Below are positions 6,871 through 15,741 of a stretch of DNA of 51,673 bases, one piece after another. The stretch is from Mariniphaga sp. (GTDB lineage Bacteria > Bacteroidota > Bacteroidia > Bacteroidales > Prolixibacteraceae). The DNA is taken from positions 1 to 51,673 of the forward strand of contig JAGXGA010000059.1 of NCBI GenBank assembly GCA_024636975.1, in the 5' to 3' direction. Below the pieces are notes generated by a model. It saw only the letters and a program-made list of their open reading frames with translations. It had not been told where the DNA came from and searched no databases. How positions within the stretch are numbered: position 1 is the first letter of the stretch; every line of letters starts with the position of its first letter. Both the position numbers and the translations under genes were made by a program.

Positions 6871-7557
6871 ATGACTGAAAAGGAGATCCGAGCTGCCCTG
6901 CTTGAGGCTTTTGTGATAAAATCGAATGTTAAGCAAAAAGTTTATGCCAATACGCTGCAGTCGTTCAGGATATTAAAGAAAGTACTGAAGCTGCTCGAAA
7001 AAGAATACCTTTCTACTGTAAAAGAACAGGTTTCTGCAGCTGCCCTGCCGGCTTACAGAGAAAAGGGGCCTTTTGAGGCGGAGTTTGAAATTGGAGGCGA
7101 TCTGCTTATTTTTAGCATGCATTCAAATGTGTTTGAATTCGATAACAAACACCCGGTTCTTAAATCGACCTATATTAAGGACGATCCTTTGCGTTCGTAC
7201 TGCGGTATGATTAACATTTACAATTTCCTGGCCGATTCGTTTAAGTACGATCGAAATAAAGACCTTGGCTACCTGGTAGCACGTATTTTTATTAACAAGG
7301 ACAACCATTTTTTTGTAGAGGGCAAACGGCAGACAGAAGAAAATGTAAAAAGCTTTGCCATTGATACCATTTCCCCCGGTGTGCTGCGGCAGATCATTGA
7401 AACAGCCATCGGTTACTGCATAGAATTTGACCTGCTGGTGCCGCCCTACGACCAGGTAAAACTGGCTACAGTTGAACAAATGCAGCAAAAAATGACGCAT
7501 TCAAGAATGATTACCGGTAAAAGGCTGGGGTTTGTATTTAATTCGGATGATGTGTGA
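6871..7557 (+). CDS. Conserved hypothetical protein, 228 residues
   Basis: I do not recognise this family. The protein opens with a charged helical region (residues 1-55, MTEKEIRAALLEAFVIKSNV). It continues with a mixed alpha/beta part containing EAEFEIGGDLLIFSMHSNVF, DDPLRSYCGMINIYNFLADS and RIFINKDNHFFVEGKRQ. There is no signal peptide or membrane segment, so it is probably cytoplasmic. Codon use is less A/T-rich than in the surrounding broken genes, and no frame disruption is visible, which favours a real, older gene. It stands alone: the palindromic array is upstream, and a 270-bp repeat of the transposase cluster begins 130 bp downstream. Confidence 0.65.
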   Translation: MTEKEIRAALLEAFVIKSNVKQKVYANTLQSFRILKKVLKLLEKEYLSTVKEQVSAAALPAYREKGPFEAEFEIGGDLLIFSMHSNVFEFDNKHPVLKSTYIKDDPLRSYCGMINIYNFLADSFKYDRNKDLGYLVARIFINKDNHFFVEGKRQTEENVKSFAIDTISPGVLRQIIETAIGYCIEFDLLVPPYDQVKLATVEQMQQKMTHSRMITGKRLGFVFNSDDV

Positions 7558-7687
7558 TTTGTACGGTATAAATCCGTTCCAGCATTGTCGGTGTCAGAAT
7601 AAAGTACAAAAGATGTCTGTGACAATCTGAGCTATATGCATATCGGATATCTAAGGTATTTTCGGAAACCTTTGCATCATTTAAATA

Positions 7688-7957
7688 AGGTAATGAGGTT
7701 TCGGGTGTAGTTTATAGCGGGCTGATTACTAAGGTTGACAAAGAAAATAAGGTTTTTTTGCATCGATGAGGACTTAAATGTACTACTCCTGACAATAATT
7801 GCTGTAGGTGTTGCATAAAGGCATTGAAAACAAGGGGTTTAAGTTTTTTTATTCTTATATGAATTGTTGAAAAATAAGCTCCTAAAAACCTTATTTTCAG
7901 CAACTAACCTTAGTAACCAGACAAGTTTTCCTTACCTATCCTCTGACCTTATTACCT
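7688..7957. repeat. Triple nested inverted repeat, unit A (about 270 bp)
   Basis: Three left blocks (GGTAATGAGG, TTACTAAGGTTG, AAAATAAGGTTTTT) are answered in reverse order by AAAAACCTTATTTT, AACCTTAGTAAC and CCTTATTACCT. All blocks share an AAGG/CCTT core. The middle, about 125 bp, is variable. It lies about 70 bp upstream of the transposase gene. Units B and D have the same blocks and almost the same length (271 bp each). Confidence 0.8.
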
Positions 7958-8029
7958 AATTTTGTATCTTTAAGAACATATAATTGAAACAAGTTAATAT
8001 TTTCTTAGATTCCATAAAATAATATTAAT

Positions 8030-8473
8030 ATGAAAATTGAATATAATAACCTTTACACACATTTTGTATTTGTAACACACTTGAGAGTATCTATGATTAA
8101 ACCGCAATCCAGAGAACGAATTGAAAAATATATAACTGGTATTGTGAATAATAAAGACTGTAAAATGTATGCTATTTATGCAAATCCTGAGCACGTTCAT
8201 TTTTTAATCTCACGCTCTCCTGCTATTTCTGAAGAAACTATTGCAACAGTAATTGCAAACAGCTCAACAAAATTTATTAACGACAATAATCTGAGCAGCG
8301 GTAAGTTTGCCTGGCAACAATCAGCTTCTGCGTTTTCAGTGTCTAAAGGAGATATAGAAAACGTCTGCAAATACATATTAAATCAACCGGAGCACCATCG
8401 TATAAAAACGTTTGAAGAAGAGTATAATGAGTTTATGAAATTTTATCAGAAAACCTTAAATCCTTCTAATTAG
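8030..8473 (+). CDS. HUH tyrosine transposase, IS200/RAYT type
   Basis: A 147-residue member of the Y1_Tnp (IS200-like) family: single-stranded-DNA transposases that cut with one tyrosine and a metal held by an HUH motif. The HUH motif is in ANPEHVHFLISR (residues about 51-62). The catalytic tyrosine is in VCKYILNQPEHH (about residue 114), followed by the standard FEEEYNEFMKFY tail. The opening MKIEYNNLYTHFVFVT is also typical. The gene is bracketed by units A and B of a 270-bp inverted repeat, and its stop codon overlaps the left edge of unit B. This is the layout of REP-associated tyrosine transposases (RAYTs) and of IS200-like elements with hairpin ends. The frame is intact, so it may be active. 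Confidence 0.85.
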   Translation: MKIEYNNLYTHFVFVTHLRVSMIKPQSRERIEKYITGIVNNKDCKMYAIYANPEHVHFLISRSPAISEETIATVIANSSTKFINDNNLSSGKFAWQQSASAFSVSKGDIENVCKYILNQPEHHRIKTFEEEYNEFMKFYQKTLNPSN

Positions 8474-8742
8474 GTAATAAGGTTTTTGTTTCGTGGCATG
8501 TCAGGCGTGTTACTAAGGTTGAAAAATAAAATAAGGTTATTTGGCTTTCTGCAAGACTTCACTGGTTTCAGGCAGTCAATAATTTCGGCAGGTGTTGAAA
8601 AAAAACATGGAATAAAAGGATTATTCTGCTTTTTATGAAAAGATGAATAATGGAAATTTATGCTGCTAAAAACCTTATTTCCAGAAATTAACCCTAGTAA
8701 CCTGATCGTACTGCCCTTAACCGAGTTCTGACCTTATTACCT
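8472..8742. repeat. Triple nested inverted repeat, unit B (271 bp)
   Basis: The left blocks are AGGTAATAAGG, GTTACTAAGGTTG and AAATAAGGTTA. The right blocks are AAAAACCTTATTT, AACCCTAGTAAC (one mismatch) and CCTTATTACCT. The left edge begins inside the transposase stop codon. Confidence 0.8.
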
Positions 8743-8805
8743 GATTTTGTTTTGCTTAGGTTATAAAATCATGCCTGGTGAATGGTACGTTCCTAAATTC
8801 TAATA

Positions 8806-8919
8806 TTATCAGAAAACCTTAAATCCTTCTAATTAAGTAATAAGGTTTTTGTTTCGTGGCATGTCAGGCGTGTTACTAAGGTTGAAAAATAAAATAAGGT
8901 TATTTGGCTTTCTGCAAGA
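8806..8919. repeat. Partial duplicate (unit C): transposase 3' tail plus left repeat arm
   Basis: This 114-bp stretch is nearly identical to 8443-8556; I see one difference, A for G at 8836. It carries the last about 10 codons of the transposase gene followed by the left arm of a unit; the right arm is absent. Offset to the source is 363 bp. Confidence 0.8.
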
Positions 8920-8981
8920 TTTTACTTTTTCTTGTATTTTGTATACCAGCCTAGGGTATAGTTTGTCATTAAAATAAAATA

Positions 8982-9281
8982 TTATTAGAAAACTTTAATT
9001 CCTTCTAATTAGGTAATAAGGTTTTGGTTCTGTGGTAAGTCAGCCTTGTTACTAAGGTTGTTAAATAAAATAAGGTTTTTTGGAATTCTATATAACTTCA
9101 TTTTTACCCGGCATTCTATTAATGTGGATGGAGTTGCAAAAAGACAAGAAAAACAAGAGTTTATAAATTGTTTATGAAAATATGAATTATGCAGGCTTAA
9201 GCTGCTAAAAACCTTATTTTCAGAAACTGACCTTAGTAGCCTGAACATGCCTCCCCTGATGGGGTACTGACCTTATTACCT
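8982..9281. repeat. Transposase 3' tail plus complete unit D of the inverted repeat
   Basis: Bases 8982-9012 again copy the end of the transposase gene, with a few changes. From 9011 a full unit runs to 9281 with the blocks AGGTAATAAGG, GTTACTAAGGTTG, AAATAAGGTTTTTT and their complements. The central spacer differs from those of A and B but shares words such as TTTATGAAAA and AAGCTGCTAAAAACC. Confidence 0.8.
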
Positions 9282-9374
9282 GATTTTGCTTGACTAAGCC
9301 CTCCCTCGGTATTCAACCGAATATCAAAAAGAATAACTTTAATCGTTAATTAATCATTTTTTCAATTGAAGGCC

Positions 9375-9470
9375 GCTGCGTGTTATCGTGAGATTGCTTT
9401 TCCGCCAGCTGGTCGGAGCTGCAATGACGGCTTCGTGGCGAGGTCTCTTTGCGGGGTAACAAGTATCATG
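9375..9470. repeat. Remnant of a dispersed CATTGC...GCAATCTC-type repeat
   Basis: On the minus strand the segment reads GCCGTCATTGCAGCTCC ... GCAATCTCACGATAAC. The CATTGC and GCAAT ends are complementary around a GC-richer middle with CCAGCTGG. Such 'GTCATTGCGAG...GCAATCTC' repeats are scattered in many bacterial genomes. The rest of the gap 9282-9644 is A/T-rich, apart from the promoter of the next gene. Confidence 0.35.
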
Positions 9471-9605
9471 ATAATATATATAACATTTAGGCCGCAGATA
9501 AAAACTCCCGTACTTGAGTTATATAGTGGTTTATTAAATAACATCGGGCTTTTATGGTTATCGTATGACATTCATTTCCATTCTTCGCATCGCTCCATAA
9601 ATTTG

Positions 9606-9613
9606 TATATTTG
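9606..9613 (+). promoter_or_regulatory. Bacteroidota -7 element upstream of pepT
   Basis: TATATTTG fits the TAnnTTTG consensus and lies 31 bp upstream of the pepT ATG. A second, overlapping-style match (TAAATTTG) sits just before it. No clear -33 TTTG at the right distance was found. Confidence 0.5.
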
Positions 9614-9644
9614 TGCATAATGAACGTAAGAAAGTTTTAGTTTT

Positions 9645-10868
9645 ATGGAAAAAGCAATTGAACGATTTATACGATACGCCAGGGAGTTTACTACATCTGA
9701 CCCGGAAAGCGACAACACCCCAAGCACAGAGGTGCAGTTTGATTTCATGAGAAATCTGGAGGCCGAACTGAAAGAGATTGGCCTGCAGGAAGTGGAGCTC
9801 GATGAAAACGGATACCTGATGGCTACTATTCCGGCAAATAACGGTGAAGATTCTCCGGTGGTGGGGTTCGTTGCCCACGTGGATACCAGTCCCGACTTTG
9901 AAGGGAAAAACGTGCAGCCCCGGATTGTTGAAAAGTACGACGGCGGAATTATTCACCTGAACAGCAGTGTATCGATCGATCCGTCGGAATTTCCTGATTT
10001 GCTGAAGTACAAAGGGCAGGATATTATAACTGCCTCTGGCGATACCTTGCTGGGAGCAGACGATAAGGCCGGGGTTGCTGAAATAGTTACGGCTGCCGAA
10101 ATCCTGTTGAACGACACGCAACGGAAGCATGGGAAAATACGTATTGGTTTTACGCCCGATGAGGAGATCGGGCGGGGTGCCGATAAGTTCGATGTAAAAA
10201 AATTTGGGGCTGATTTCGCCTATACCCTCGATGGAGGGGAAATCGGTGAACTGGAATACGAGAACTTCAATGCGGCCGGTGCAAAGATTACCATCCAGGG
10301 GCGTAGTGTACATCCGGGGTTTGCAAAGGATAAGATGATCAATGCCTCACTGGTGGCCCATAAAATGATTGCTATGCTTCCTGCCGTTCAGCGGCCTGAG
10401 CATACCGAAGGGTATGAAGGGTTCTTTCACCTGTTGTCGTTTAAGGGTAACGTTGAGAAGGCTGAGTTGCAGTACTTGATACGCGATCATGACATGCAGA
10501 AGTTTAAGGAGAAGAAGGAACTGCTTTTGAAAGTTGCAGATTTAGTAAATATGGAGTACGGACAGGAACTTGTTCATATGGAATTAAAAGACCAGTACTT
10601 TAATATGAGGGAAAAAATTGAACCCGTTATGCATGTGGTGGATTTGGCGCATGAGGCAATGATAAAGGCGGGCATCACTCCCGATGTGAAGGCGATTCGT
10701 GGCGGAACCGATGGTGCGCGGCTTTCCTTCGAAGGATTGCCCTGTCCGAATGTATTTGCAGGAGGCCATAACTTTCACGGGCCGTATGAATTTATCCCCG
10801 TGCCTTCAATACTTAAGGCGGTGGAGGTAATATTGAACATTGCGGAATTGGCACAAAAAAGAAAGTGA
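9645..10868 (+). CDS. pepT: Peptidase T (tripeptide aminopeptidase)
   Basis: A 407-residue M20-family dinuclear zinc aminopeptidase that releases N-terminal residues from tripeptides in the cytoplasm. The first zinc motif GFVAHVDTSPD gives His78 and Asp80. It is followed by LLGADDKAG (bridging Asp, about 141), PDEEIG (catalytic Glu and zinc Glu, about 175) and TLDGGEIGELEYENFNAA, the characteristic PepT segment. The C-terminal AIRGGTDGARLSFEGLPCPN and NFHGPYEFIPV supply the last ligands. Length equals the family norm. The stop codon is immediately followed by the tilS ATG (TGAATG), so the two genes are almost certainly co-transcribed and translationally coupled. Confidence 0.95.
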   Translation: MEKAIERFIRYAREFTTSDPESDNTPSTEVQFDFMRNLEAELKEIGLQEVELDENGYLMATIPANNGEDSPVVGFVAHVDTSPDFEGKNVQPRIVEKYDGGIIHLNSSVSIDPSEFPDLLKYKGQDIITASGDTLLGADDKAGVAEIVTAAEILLNDTQRKHGKIRIGFTPDEEIGRGADKFDVKKFGADFAYTLDGGEIGELEYENFNAAGAKITIQGRSVHPGFAKDKMINASLVAHKMIAMLPAVQRPEHTEGYEGFFHLLSFKGNVEKAELQYLIRDHDMQKFKEKKELLLKVADLVNMEYGQELVHMELKDQYFNMREKIEPVMHVVDLAHEAMIKAGITPDVKAIRGGTDGARLSFEGLPCPNVFAGGHNFHGPYEFIPVPSILKAVEVILNIAELAQKRK

Positions 10869-12194
10869 ATGCTTGAAAGATTCAGAGACTTCATTCAGAA
10901 CAAACGACTCTTTGATCCGGCACACAAAATATTGCTGGCTGTAAGTGGTGGCATCGACAGCATGGTTATGCTGCATCTTTTCGAACGGTCGGAATTTAAC
11001 TATGGTGTGGTGCATTGCAATTTTCAGCTGCGCGGCGCCGATTCTGACGGGGATGAACTATTTGTTGAAGAACAGGTTCTGAATCATGGAGTTCCTTTTT
11101 TTTCCACCCGGTTCGATACGCTGGAATATGCCTGTATAAACGGCATCTCCATTGAAATGGCGGCAAGGGAGCTAAGGTACAGGTATTTTGAAGAGGTGAG
11201 AAGTGAACACAACTTTGAGTATATAGCTACTGCGCATCATAAAGACGATTTACTGGAGACGTTTTTTCTGAACCTTTCCCGGAAAACGGGCATCAGAGGC
11301 CTTACCGGAATCAAAGAACAAACAGGGCGCATCATCCGTCCCATGCTTTTTGCAGGTCGCAACGAAATTGAAGACTTTGCACGTGCGAATTTTATTGAAA
11401 AGCGTGAAGATGTAACCAACAGCGAAGTTGTGTACCAGCGTAATTTTATCCGGCACCGCGTGTTGCCTGTGCTTTCCGATCTGAATCCTGCGTTTAAAAA
11501 CAACCTTTACGATACGATAGGCAATTTAAGGGAAGCAGAAGAGGTTTATTCGTGGTTTATTGATGCAGAAAAAAAGAAAGTTGTATCAATCCGGGAGAGT
11601 GATCCGGTTATAGATGTTGAATTGCTCCTGAAATCTCCGTTTCCGAAGGTTCTGCTTTTTGAAATTCTATCGGAATATAATTTTAACCCGAAAGTGGCAG
11701 AGCAGGTTTTTACCGGGCTTAACAATGAATCGGGCAGGACATTCTATTCAAAAAGTCACCGGATAGTGAAAGATCGAAGTCAATTATTTATTACTTTGCT
11801 TAGCGGTCAGGAAGAGCGGATTTATTACATCGAGGAAGGAGATATGGAGTTGTTTACCCCCTTTGATTTGACAGTTCAACAGATTAATGCGGAAAATTTC
11901 ATGTTAGATAAATCGCCCTTAGTGGCCTGCATCGATTCTGACAAAGTTGAATTCCCGTTGCTCATCCGGAAATGGCAACAAGGTGATTATTTTCAGCCTC
12001 TGGGAATGTCGGGTTTTAAGAAGTTAAGCGATTTTTTGATCGACCAAAAGGTACCGCTTCACCGGAAAGAAAATACCTGGCTCCTGTGCAGCGGACAAAA
12101 AATTGTGTGGGTGATGGGGCACCGGATCGATAACAGGTTTAAGGTAACTGCTGAAACAATGCAGGTTCTGAAAATTGAAATGTTAAGAAGTTGA
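10869..12194 (+). CDS. tilS: tRNA(Ile)-lysidine synthase
   Basis: A 441-residue TilS. It ligates lysine to C34 of the tRNA-Ile with a CAU anticodon, using ATP, so the tRNA reads AUA instead of AUG; the enzyme is essential. The PP-loop motif LLAVSGGIDSMV is at residues about 22-33, followed by FNYGVVHCNFQLRG and ATAHHKDDLLETFFLNLSR, the conserved HxxDDxxET motif. The C-terminal FQPLGMSGFKKLSDFLIDQK and the following KVP box match the TilS C-terminal domain. The gene starts directly after the pepT stop. A 183-bp gap with no gene follows before the oxidase cluster; it is A/T-rich and probably holds the promoter of the sco gene. Confidence 0.95.
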   Translation: MLERFRDFIQNKRLFDPAHKILLAVSGGIDSMVMLHLFERSEFNYGVVHCNFQLRGADSDGDELFVEEQVLNHGVPFFSTRFDTLEYACINGISIEMAARELRYRYFEEVRSEHNFEYIATAHHKDDLLETFFLNLSRKTGIRGLTGIKEQTGRIIRPMLFAGRNEIEDFARANFIEKREDVTNSEVVYQRNFIRHRVLPVLSDLNPAFKNNLYDTIGNLREAEEVYSWFIDAEKKKVVSIRESDPVIDVELLLKSPFPKVLLFEILSEYNFNPKVAEQVFTGLNNESGRTFYSKSHRIVKDRSQLFITLLSGQEERIYYIEEGDMELFTPFDLTVQQINAENFMLDKSPLVACIDSDKVEFPLLIRKWQQGDYFQPLGMSGFKKLSDFLIDQKVPLHRKENTWLLCSGQKIVWVMGHRIDNRFKVTAETMQVLKIEMLRS

Positions 12195-12377
12195 CTTTAT
12201 AAGGTGCAAATAAATTAATATTATTTTCTTCAGAATTTTTTGGGTTTGGAGTGCGTTATAATAAGGTTAAATCGGTTCTTTTATTCAAAATTTTTAAAAA
12301 AATCGTCTGAAGTAAACTTTCGTACGACTTTTTGGTTTTTAGAATTGAGGATTGGGAATATTTAAGTCATTTATTAA

Positions 12378-13184
12378 ATGAAAATATATTATTTTATAGT
12401 TTTTACGCTCTTGTCTGTGGTATATCCATTTTATACCTATGGGCAGGAAATAATCAATCCGGCTGTTTCACCCGATGATGTTGAAATCGGGGTAGTGGAG
12501 CATCTGGATGAATATTTGCCAAAGGATATAACTTTGGTAAATGAACGAGGCGATACCGTTCTGCTGGCTGATGTAATAGATAAGCCCACTGTGCTAAACT
12601 TTGTTTATTACCGGTGCCCGGGTATTTGCAGTCCGCTAATGGAAGCTGTTGCCGGTGTGATGGAAAAATCGGAACTGGTGGCAGGTGAAGATTACCAGGT
12701 GCTTACAATAAGTTTTGATCCGAGGGAGACTATTGATCTGGGAATCCGGAAAAAACAAAGTTACCTTGGATTGTTATCGGAGCAAAAGGCTGAAGAAGCA
12801 AAAGAAGGCTGGAAGTTTTTTGTTGGCGACAGTGCCAATACTTCACTTTTAACGAATGCTACAGGGTTTAAATACAAAAAAACAGGTAATGATTTTTTAC
12901 ACGCAGCATCACTGGTTGTTGTCAGCGACGAAGGAAAAATAACCCGTTATCTGAACGGAATGTATTTTCTGCCTTTTGAATGGAAAATGGCCATTGTGGA
13001 AGCTTCAAAGGGAAAATCAGGAGCTACTTTAAATAAAGTTTTAAATTTTTGTTATACTTATGACCCGGTAGGGCAGGCGTATGTTTTGAATATTACGAAG
13101 CTTGGCGGGATAATTATTATGTTTTTTGCAACCATTTTATTACTATTTTTAGTTCTGAAACCAAAGAGTAGTAGCAAAATCTAA
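12378..13184 (+). CDS. SCO1/SenC-type copper chaperone of cytochrome oxidase
   Basis: A 268-residue membrane-anchored thioredoxin-fold protein that delivers copper to the CuA site of cytochrome oxidase. The signal sequence covers residues 1-22. The copper-binding CPGIC motif gives Cys80 and Cys84, with the third ligand His175 in NDFLHAASLVV. An extra C-terminal membrane helix (about 240-262, GGIIIMFFATILLLFLVLKP) is typical of Bacteroidota SCO proteins. It is the first gene of a six-gene oxidase operon and is separated by 9 bp from subunit I, which supports a role in assembling that enzyme. Confidence 0.9.
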   Translation: MKIYYFIVFTLLSVVYPFYTYGQEIINPAVSPDDVEIGVVEHLDEYLPKDITLVNERGDTVLLADVIDKPTVLNFVYYRCPGICSPLMEAVAGVMEKSELVAGEDYQVLTISFDPRETIDLGIRKKQSYLGLLSEQKAEEAKEGWKFFVGDSANTSLLTNATGFKYKKTGNDFLHAASLVVVSDEGKITRYLNGMYFLPFEWKMAIVEASKGKSGATLNKVLNFCYTYDPVGQAYVLNITKLGGIIIMFFATILLLFLVLKPKSSSKI

Positions 13185-13193
13185 ACGATTCAT

Positions 13194-14807
13194 ATGAGTT
13201 CAATAGCAATTGAAAACGAAGCAAACTATCTGAAATACAAAGGAAGGTACAAGGGTTTGCTTGGGTGGATACTTTCCACCGACCACAAACGCATCGGGCT
13301 GCTTTACCTGTATTCCATGGCGGTAATGTTTCTTATTGGCGCCGGTTTAGGTCTGGCCATGCGGTTTGAATTACTTGCTCCCGGGAAAACAGTGATGGAT
13401 GCACAGGCATACAATGCTACTTTCACAGTGCACGGGGTTATCATGATTTTCATGGTAGTAATACCCGGGTTGCCTGCGGTTTTTGGCAATTTCTTTTTAC
13501 CACTTATGATCGGAGCCAAAGATGTTGCCTTCCCGCGACTGAACCTGTTGTCATGGTGGTTCTTTATAATTGGGATATTCCTGGTACTGTCGGCTTTGCT
13601 GTTTGGCTCGGGAACACCCGATACCGGCTGGACATTCTATGCCCCATACAGTTTCCGGACGGGTACAAATTTGTTACCCGCCATATTCGGAGCGTTTGTT
13701 CTGGGCTTTTCCTCCATTCTTACAGGCCTGAACTTTCTTGTTACCATTCACCGGATGAGATGTCCCGGCATGAAATGGACCAAAATGCCGCTGTTCGTCT
13801 GGACACTCTACGGAACCGCCTGGATTCAGCTTTTGGCTACTCCGGTTGTTGGAATTACATTGGTTTTGGTAGCTTTGGAACGGTTGTTTTCAGTGGGCAT
13901 TTTTGATCCGGCCCTGGGTGGCGACCCTATACTTTACCAGCACCTGTTTTGGATCTACTCGCACCCGGCAGTTTATGTGATGATATTACCTGCCCTGGGA
14001 GTCATTTCCGAAATTATACCTACTTTTTCACAGAAACATATATTCGGTTATAAAGCCATTATCGCTTCTACAATGGCCATTGCATTTGTGGGTTATTTGG
14101 TCTGGGGGCACCATATGTTTACTGCAGGCATGAGCGGTACGGCACAATACTATTTCTCACTGCTTACATTTCTTGTAGCTGTACCCAGTGCCATCAAGGT
14201 GTTTAACTGGATATCAACTATGTATAAGGGATCTATTAATCTCCAGACTCCTTTTCTGTGGGCGGTGTCGTTTATATTTGTTTTTATGATTGGCGGATTA
14301 AGCGGCCTTGTACTGGGAGCACTTGCTGCCAATATTCATGTGCATGATACAGCTTTTGTTGTAGCTCACTTTCATTATATAGTTTTTGGGGGTACAGGCT
14401 TTGCCTTCCTTGGTGCGATACATTACTGGTTTCCGAAAATTTATGGCCGTATGTACGATAAGTCTTGGGCAAACATTGGATGGGCAGTGTTTTTTATTGG
14501 GTTCCTTACCCTTTACACTCCTATGTTTTATTTGGGTTTGATGGGACAGCCCCGCCGGTACTACGATTACCTGGCAGAATTTCATGGAGGGAATATCCTG
14601 GCAACAATTGGCTCTTGGATTTTGGCAACAGGCATTATAATTATATTTGCCAATTTAATCCGTTCGGCAAGCCGTGGAGAAAAAGCAGTTATGGACCCAT
14701 GGCACAGCAAAACATTGGAATGGACTGTTCCTTCACCACCTCCTGTTGAGAACTTTGACGAGATCCCCGTTCTTGAAGAATCCGATGGACCTTATAACTA
14801 TAAATAA
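13194..14807 (+). CDS. ctaD: caa3-type cytochrome c oxidase subunit I (A2 type)
   Basis: The 537-residue catalytic subunit of a proton-pumping heme-copper oxidase, with 12 membrane helices. Ligands can be placed: His80 (low-spin heme, TVHGVIM), His257 with the cross-linked Tyr261 (WIYSHPAVYV), His306/His307 (WGHHMF, CuB), His392 (high-spin heme) and His394 (low-spin heme) in AHFHYI. Where A1 oxidases have a glutamate in GHPEVYI, this one has YSHPAVY, the tyrosine-serine pair of A2 oxidases as in Rhodothermus and Thermus caa3. The C-terminus is a short soluble tail. It sits in the order sco-I-III-IV-II-ctaB with gaps of 6-11 bp, one transcription unit. Confidence 0.95.
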   Translation: MSSIAIENEANYLKYKGRYKGLLGWILSTDHKRIGLLYLYSMAVMFLIGAGLGLAMRFELLAPGKTVMDAQAYNATFTVHGVIMIFMVVIPGLPAVFGNFFLPLMIGAKDVAFPRLNLLSWWFFIIGIFLVLSALLFGSGTPDTGWTFYAPYSFRTGTNLLPAIFGAFVLGFSSILTGLNFLVTIHRMRCPGMKWTKMPLFVWTLYGTAWIQLLATPVVGITLVLVALERLFSVGIFDPALGGDPILYQHLFWIYSHPAVYVMILPALGVISEIIPTFSQKHIFGYKAIIASTMAIAFVGYLVWGHHMFTAGMSGTAQYYFSLLTFLVAVPSAIKVFNWISTMYKGSINLQTPFLWAVSFIFVFMIGGLSGLVLGALAANIHVHDTAFVVAHFHYIVFGGTGFAFLGAIHYWFPKIYGRMYDKSWANIGWAVFFIGFLTLYTPMFYLGLMGQPRRYYDYLAEFHGGNILATIGSWILATGIIIIFANLIRSASRGEKAVMDPWHSKTLEWTVPSPPPVENFDEIPVLEESDGPYNYK

Positions 14808-14818
14808 TTGTTAAACTG

Positions 14819-15439
14819 ATGGAACAGGTAAAACAAATCGTTCACGAACATTACGATCCTGAAGCCTCGAAAATTGGTATGTGGCTTTTTATATTTACTG
14901 AATTATTATTGTTCGGTATTTTGTTTGTTATTTATGCCGTTTACCGGTACATGAACCACAGCGCCTTTGAACTGGCTGCCGAAGAACTGGATGCATTTGT
15001 TGGGGCTGTCAATACGATTATACTGCTGATAAGCAGTATGACCATTGCCATGTCGACATCAGCCCTGCAAAAAAAGAATGTTAAGTTTGCTTTACTGCTT
15101 ATAGGAATAACTTTGGTGTTAGGGATTGTTTTCCTGATAAACAAGTATTTTGAATGGGGTGGCAAATTTGATCACGGTATCTTTCCGGGATCGGCATACC
15201 TGGTAGAAAATTTCAGCCAGGGAGAAATCCTCTTTTTTGGTCTTTATTTTATTATGACCGGATTGCATGCACTGCATATTATAATAGGGTTAATACTTAT
15301 TAGTGTAACAATGTGGAGAATATATGCAGGAAAGGTTCATGCCGACCGCCCGGTGTTACTTGAAAATACTGGCCTTTACTGGCACCTTGTGGATTTAATC
15401 TGGATATTTCTTTTTCCTTTGTTTTACCTGATCATCTAA
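14819..15439 (+). CDS. ctaE: Cytochrome c oxidase subunit III
   Basis: A 206-residue membrane protein of the heme-copper oxidase subunit III family. Five hydrophobic segments are visible, starting IGMWLFIFTELLLFGILFVI. Later come GEILFFGLYFIMTGLHALHI and the C-terminal GLYWHLVDLIWIFLFPLFYL, both strongly conserved in the family (the conserved E-x-x-F and H-x-x-H). Subunit III stabilises subunit I and the proton uptake path; it has no redox centres. Five helices rather than seven is normal for the quinol/caa3-type short form. Gaps of 11 bp on both sides tie it to the oxidase operon. Confidence 0.92.
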   Translation: MEQVKQIVHEHYDPEASKIGMWLFIFTELLLFGILFVIYAVYRYMNHSAFELAAEELDAFVGAVNTIILLISSMTIAMSTSALQKKNVKFALLLIGITLVLGIVFLINKYFEWGGKFDHGIFPGSAYLVENFSQGEILFFGLYFIMTGLHALHIIIGLILISVTMWRIYAGKVHADRPVLLENTGLYWHLVDLIWIFLFPLFYLII

Positions 15440-15450
15440 ATTAATTTTAT

Positions 15451-15735
15451 ATGTCATCTGAAAGAAACCATATCGTACCTTACAAGACTTATGTTTTTGT
15501 TTTACTCGCGCTTATTGCATTAACACTTTCGTCGATTGCCATTACAACAATAGAGCTGGGTGGTCTGGCATATGCCGGAGCGCTTGTTTTTGCAATTGTT
15601 AAATCGTTTTTGGTGTTAACCTGGTTTATGCATCTGAAATACGATAAGCTCTACATTATTCTTTGGGTAGTATTTGTTTTTGCAATCTTACTTGTTACTG
15701 TAGTCGTCACTTTTCTCGATTATTTATACAGATAA
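15451..15735 (+). CDS. ctaF: caa3-type oxidase subunit IV
   Basis: A 94-residue, three-helix membrane protein of the prokaryotic COX4 family. The order is a short soluble N-terminus (HIVPYKTYVFVLLALIALT), a middle helix (GGLAYAGALVFAIVKSFLVL) followed by the family hallmark TWFMHLKYDKL, and a last helix. It probably aids assembly of the CuB site or stability; it has no cofactor. It lies between subunits III and II, as in other caa3 clusters, with 11 bp before it and 6 bp after it. Confidence 0.9.
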   Translation: MSSERNHIVPYKTYVFVLLALIALTLSSIAITTIELGGLAYAGALVFAIVKSFLVLTWFMHLKYDKLYIILWVVFVFAILLVTVVVTFLDYLYR

Positions 15736-15741
15736 AAAACC

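Noticed and set aside
7688-9281. CRISPR array in the repeat cluster
   Set aside because: Units are about 270 bp with internal inverted repeats and no regular short repeat-spacer pattern; there are no cas genes. The tandem arrays at 35220 and 49580 likewise have no spacers.
9558-10313. Long minus-strand open frame of 251 codons
   Set aside because: It is antisense to pepT, whose motifs and codon pattern are clear.
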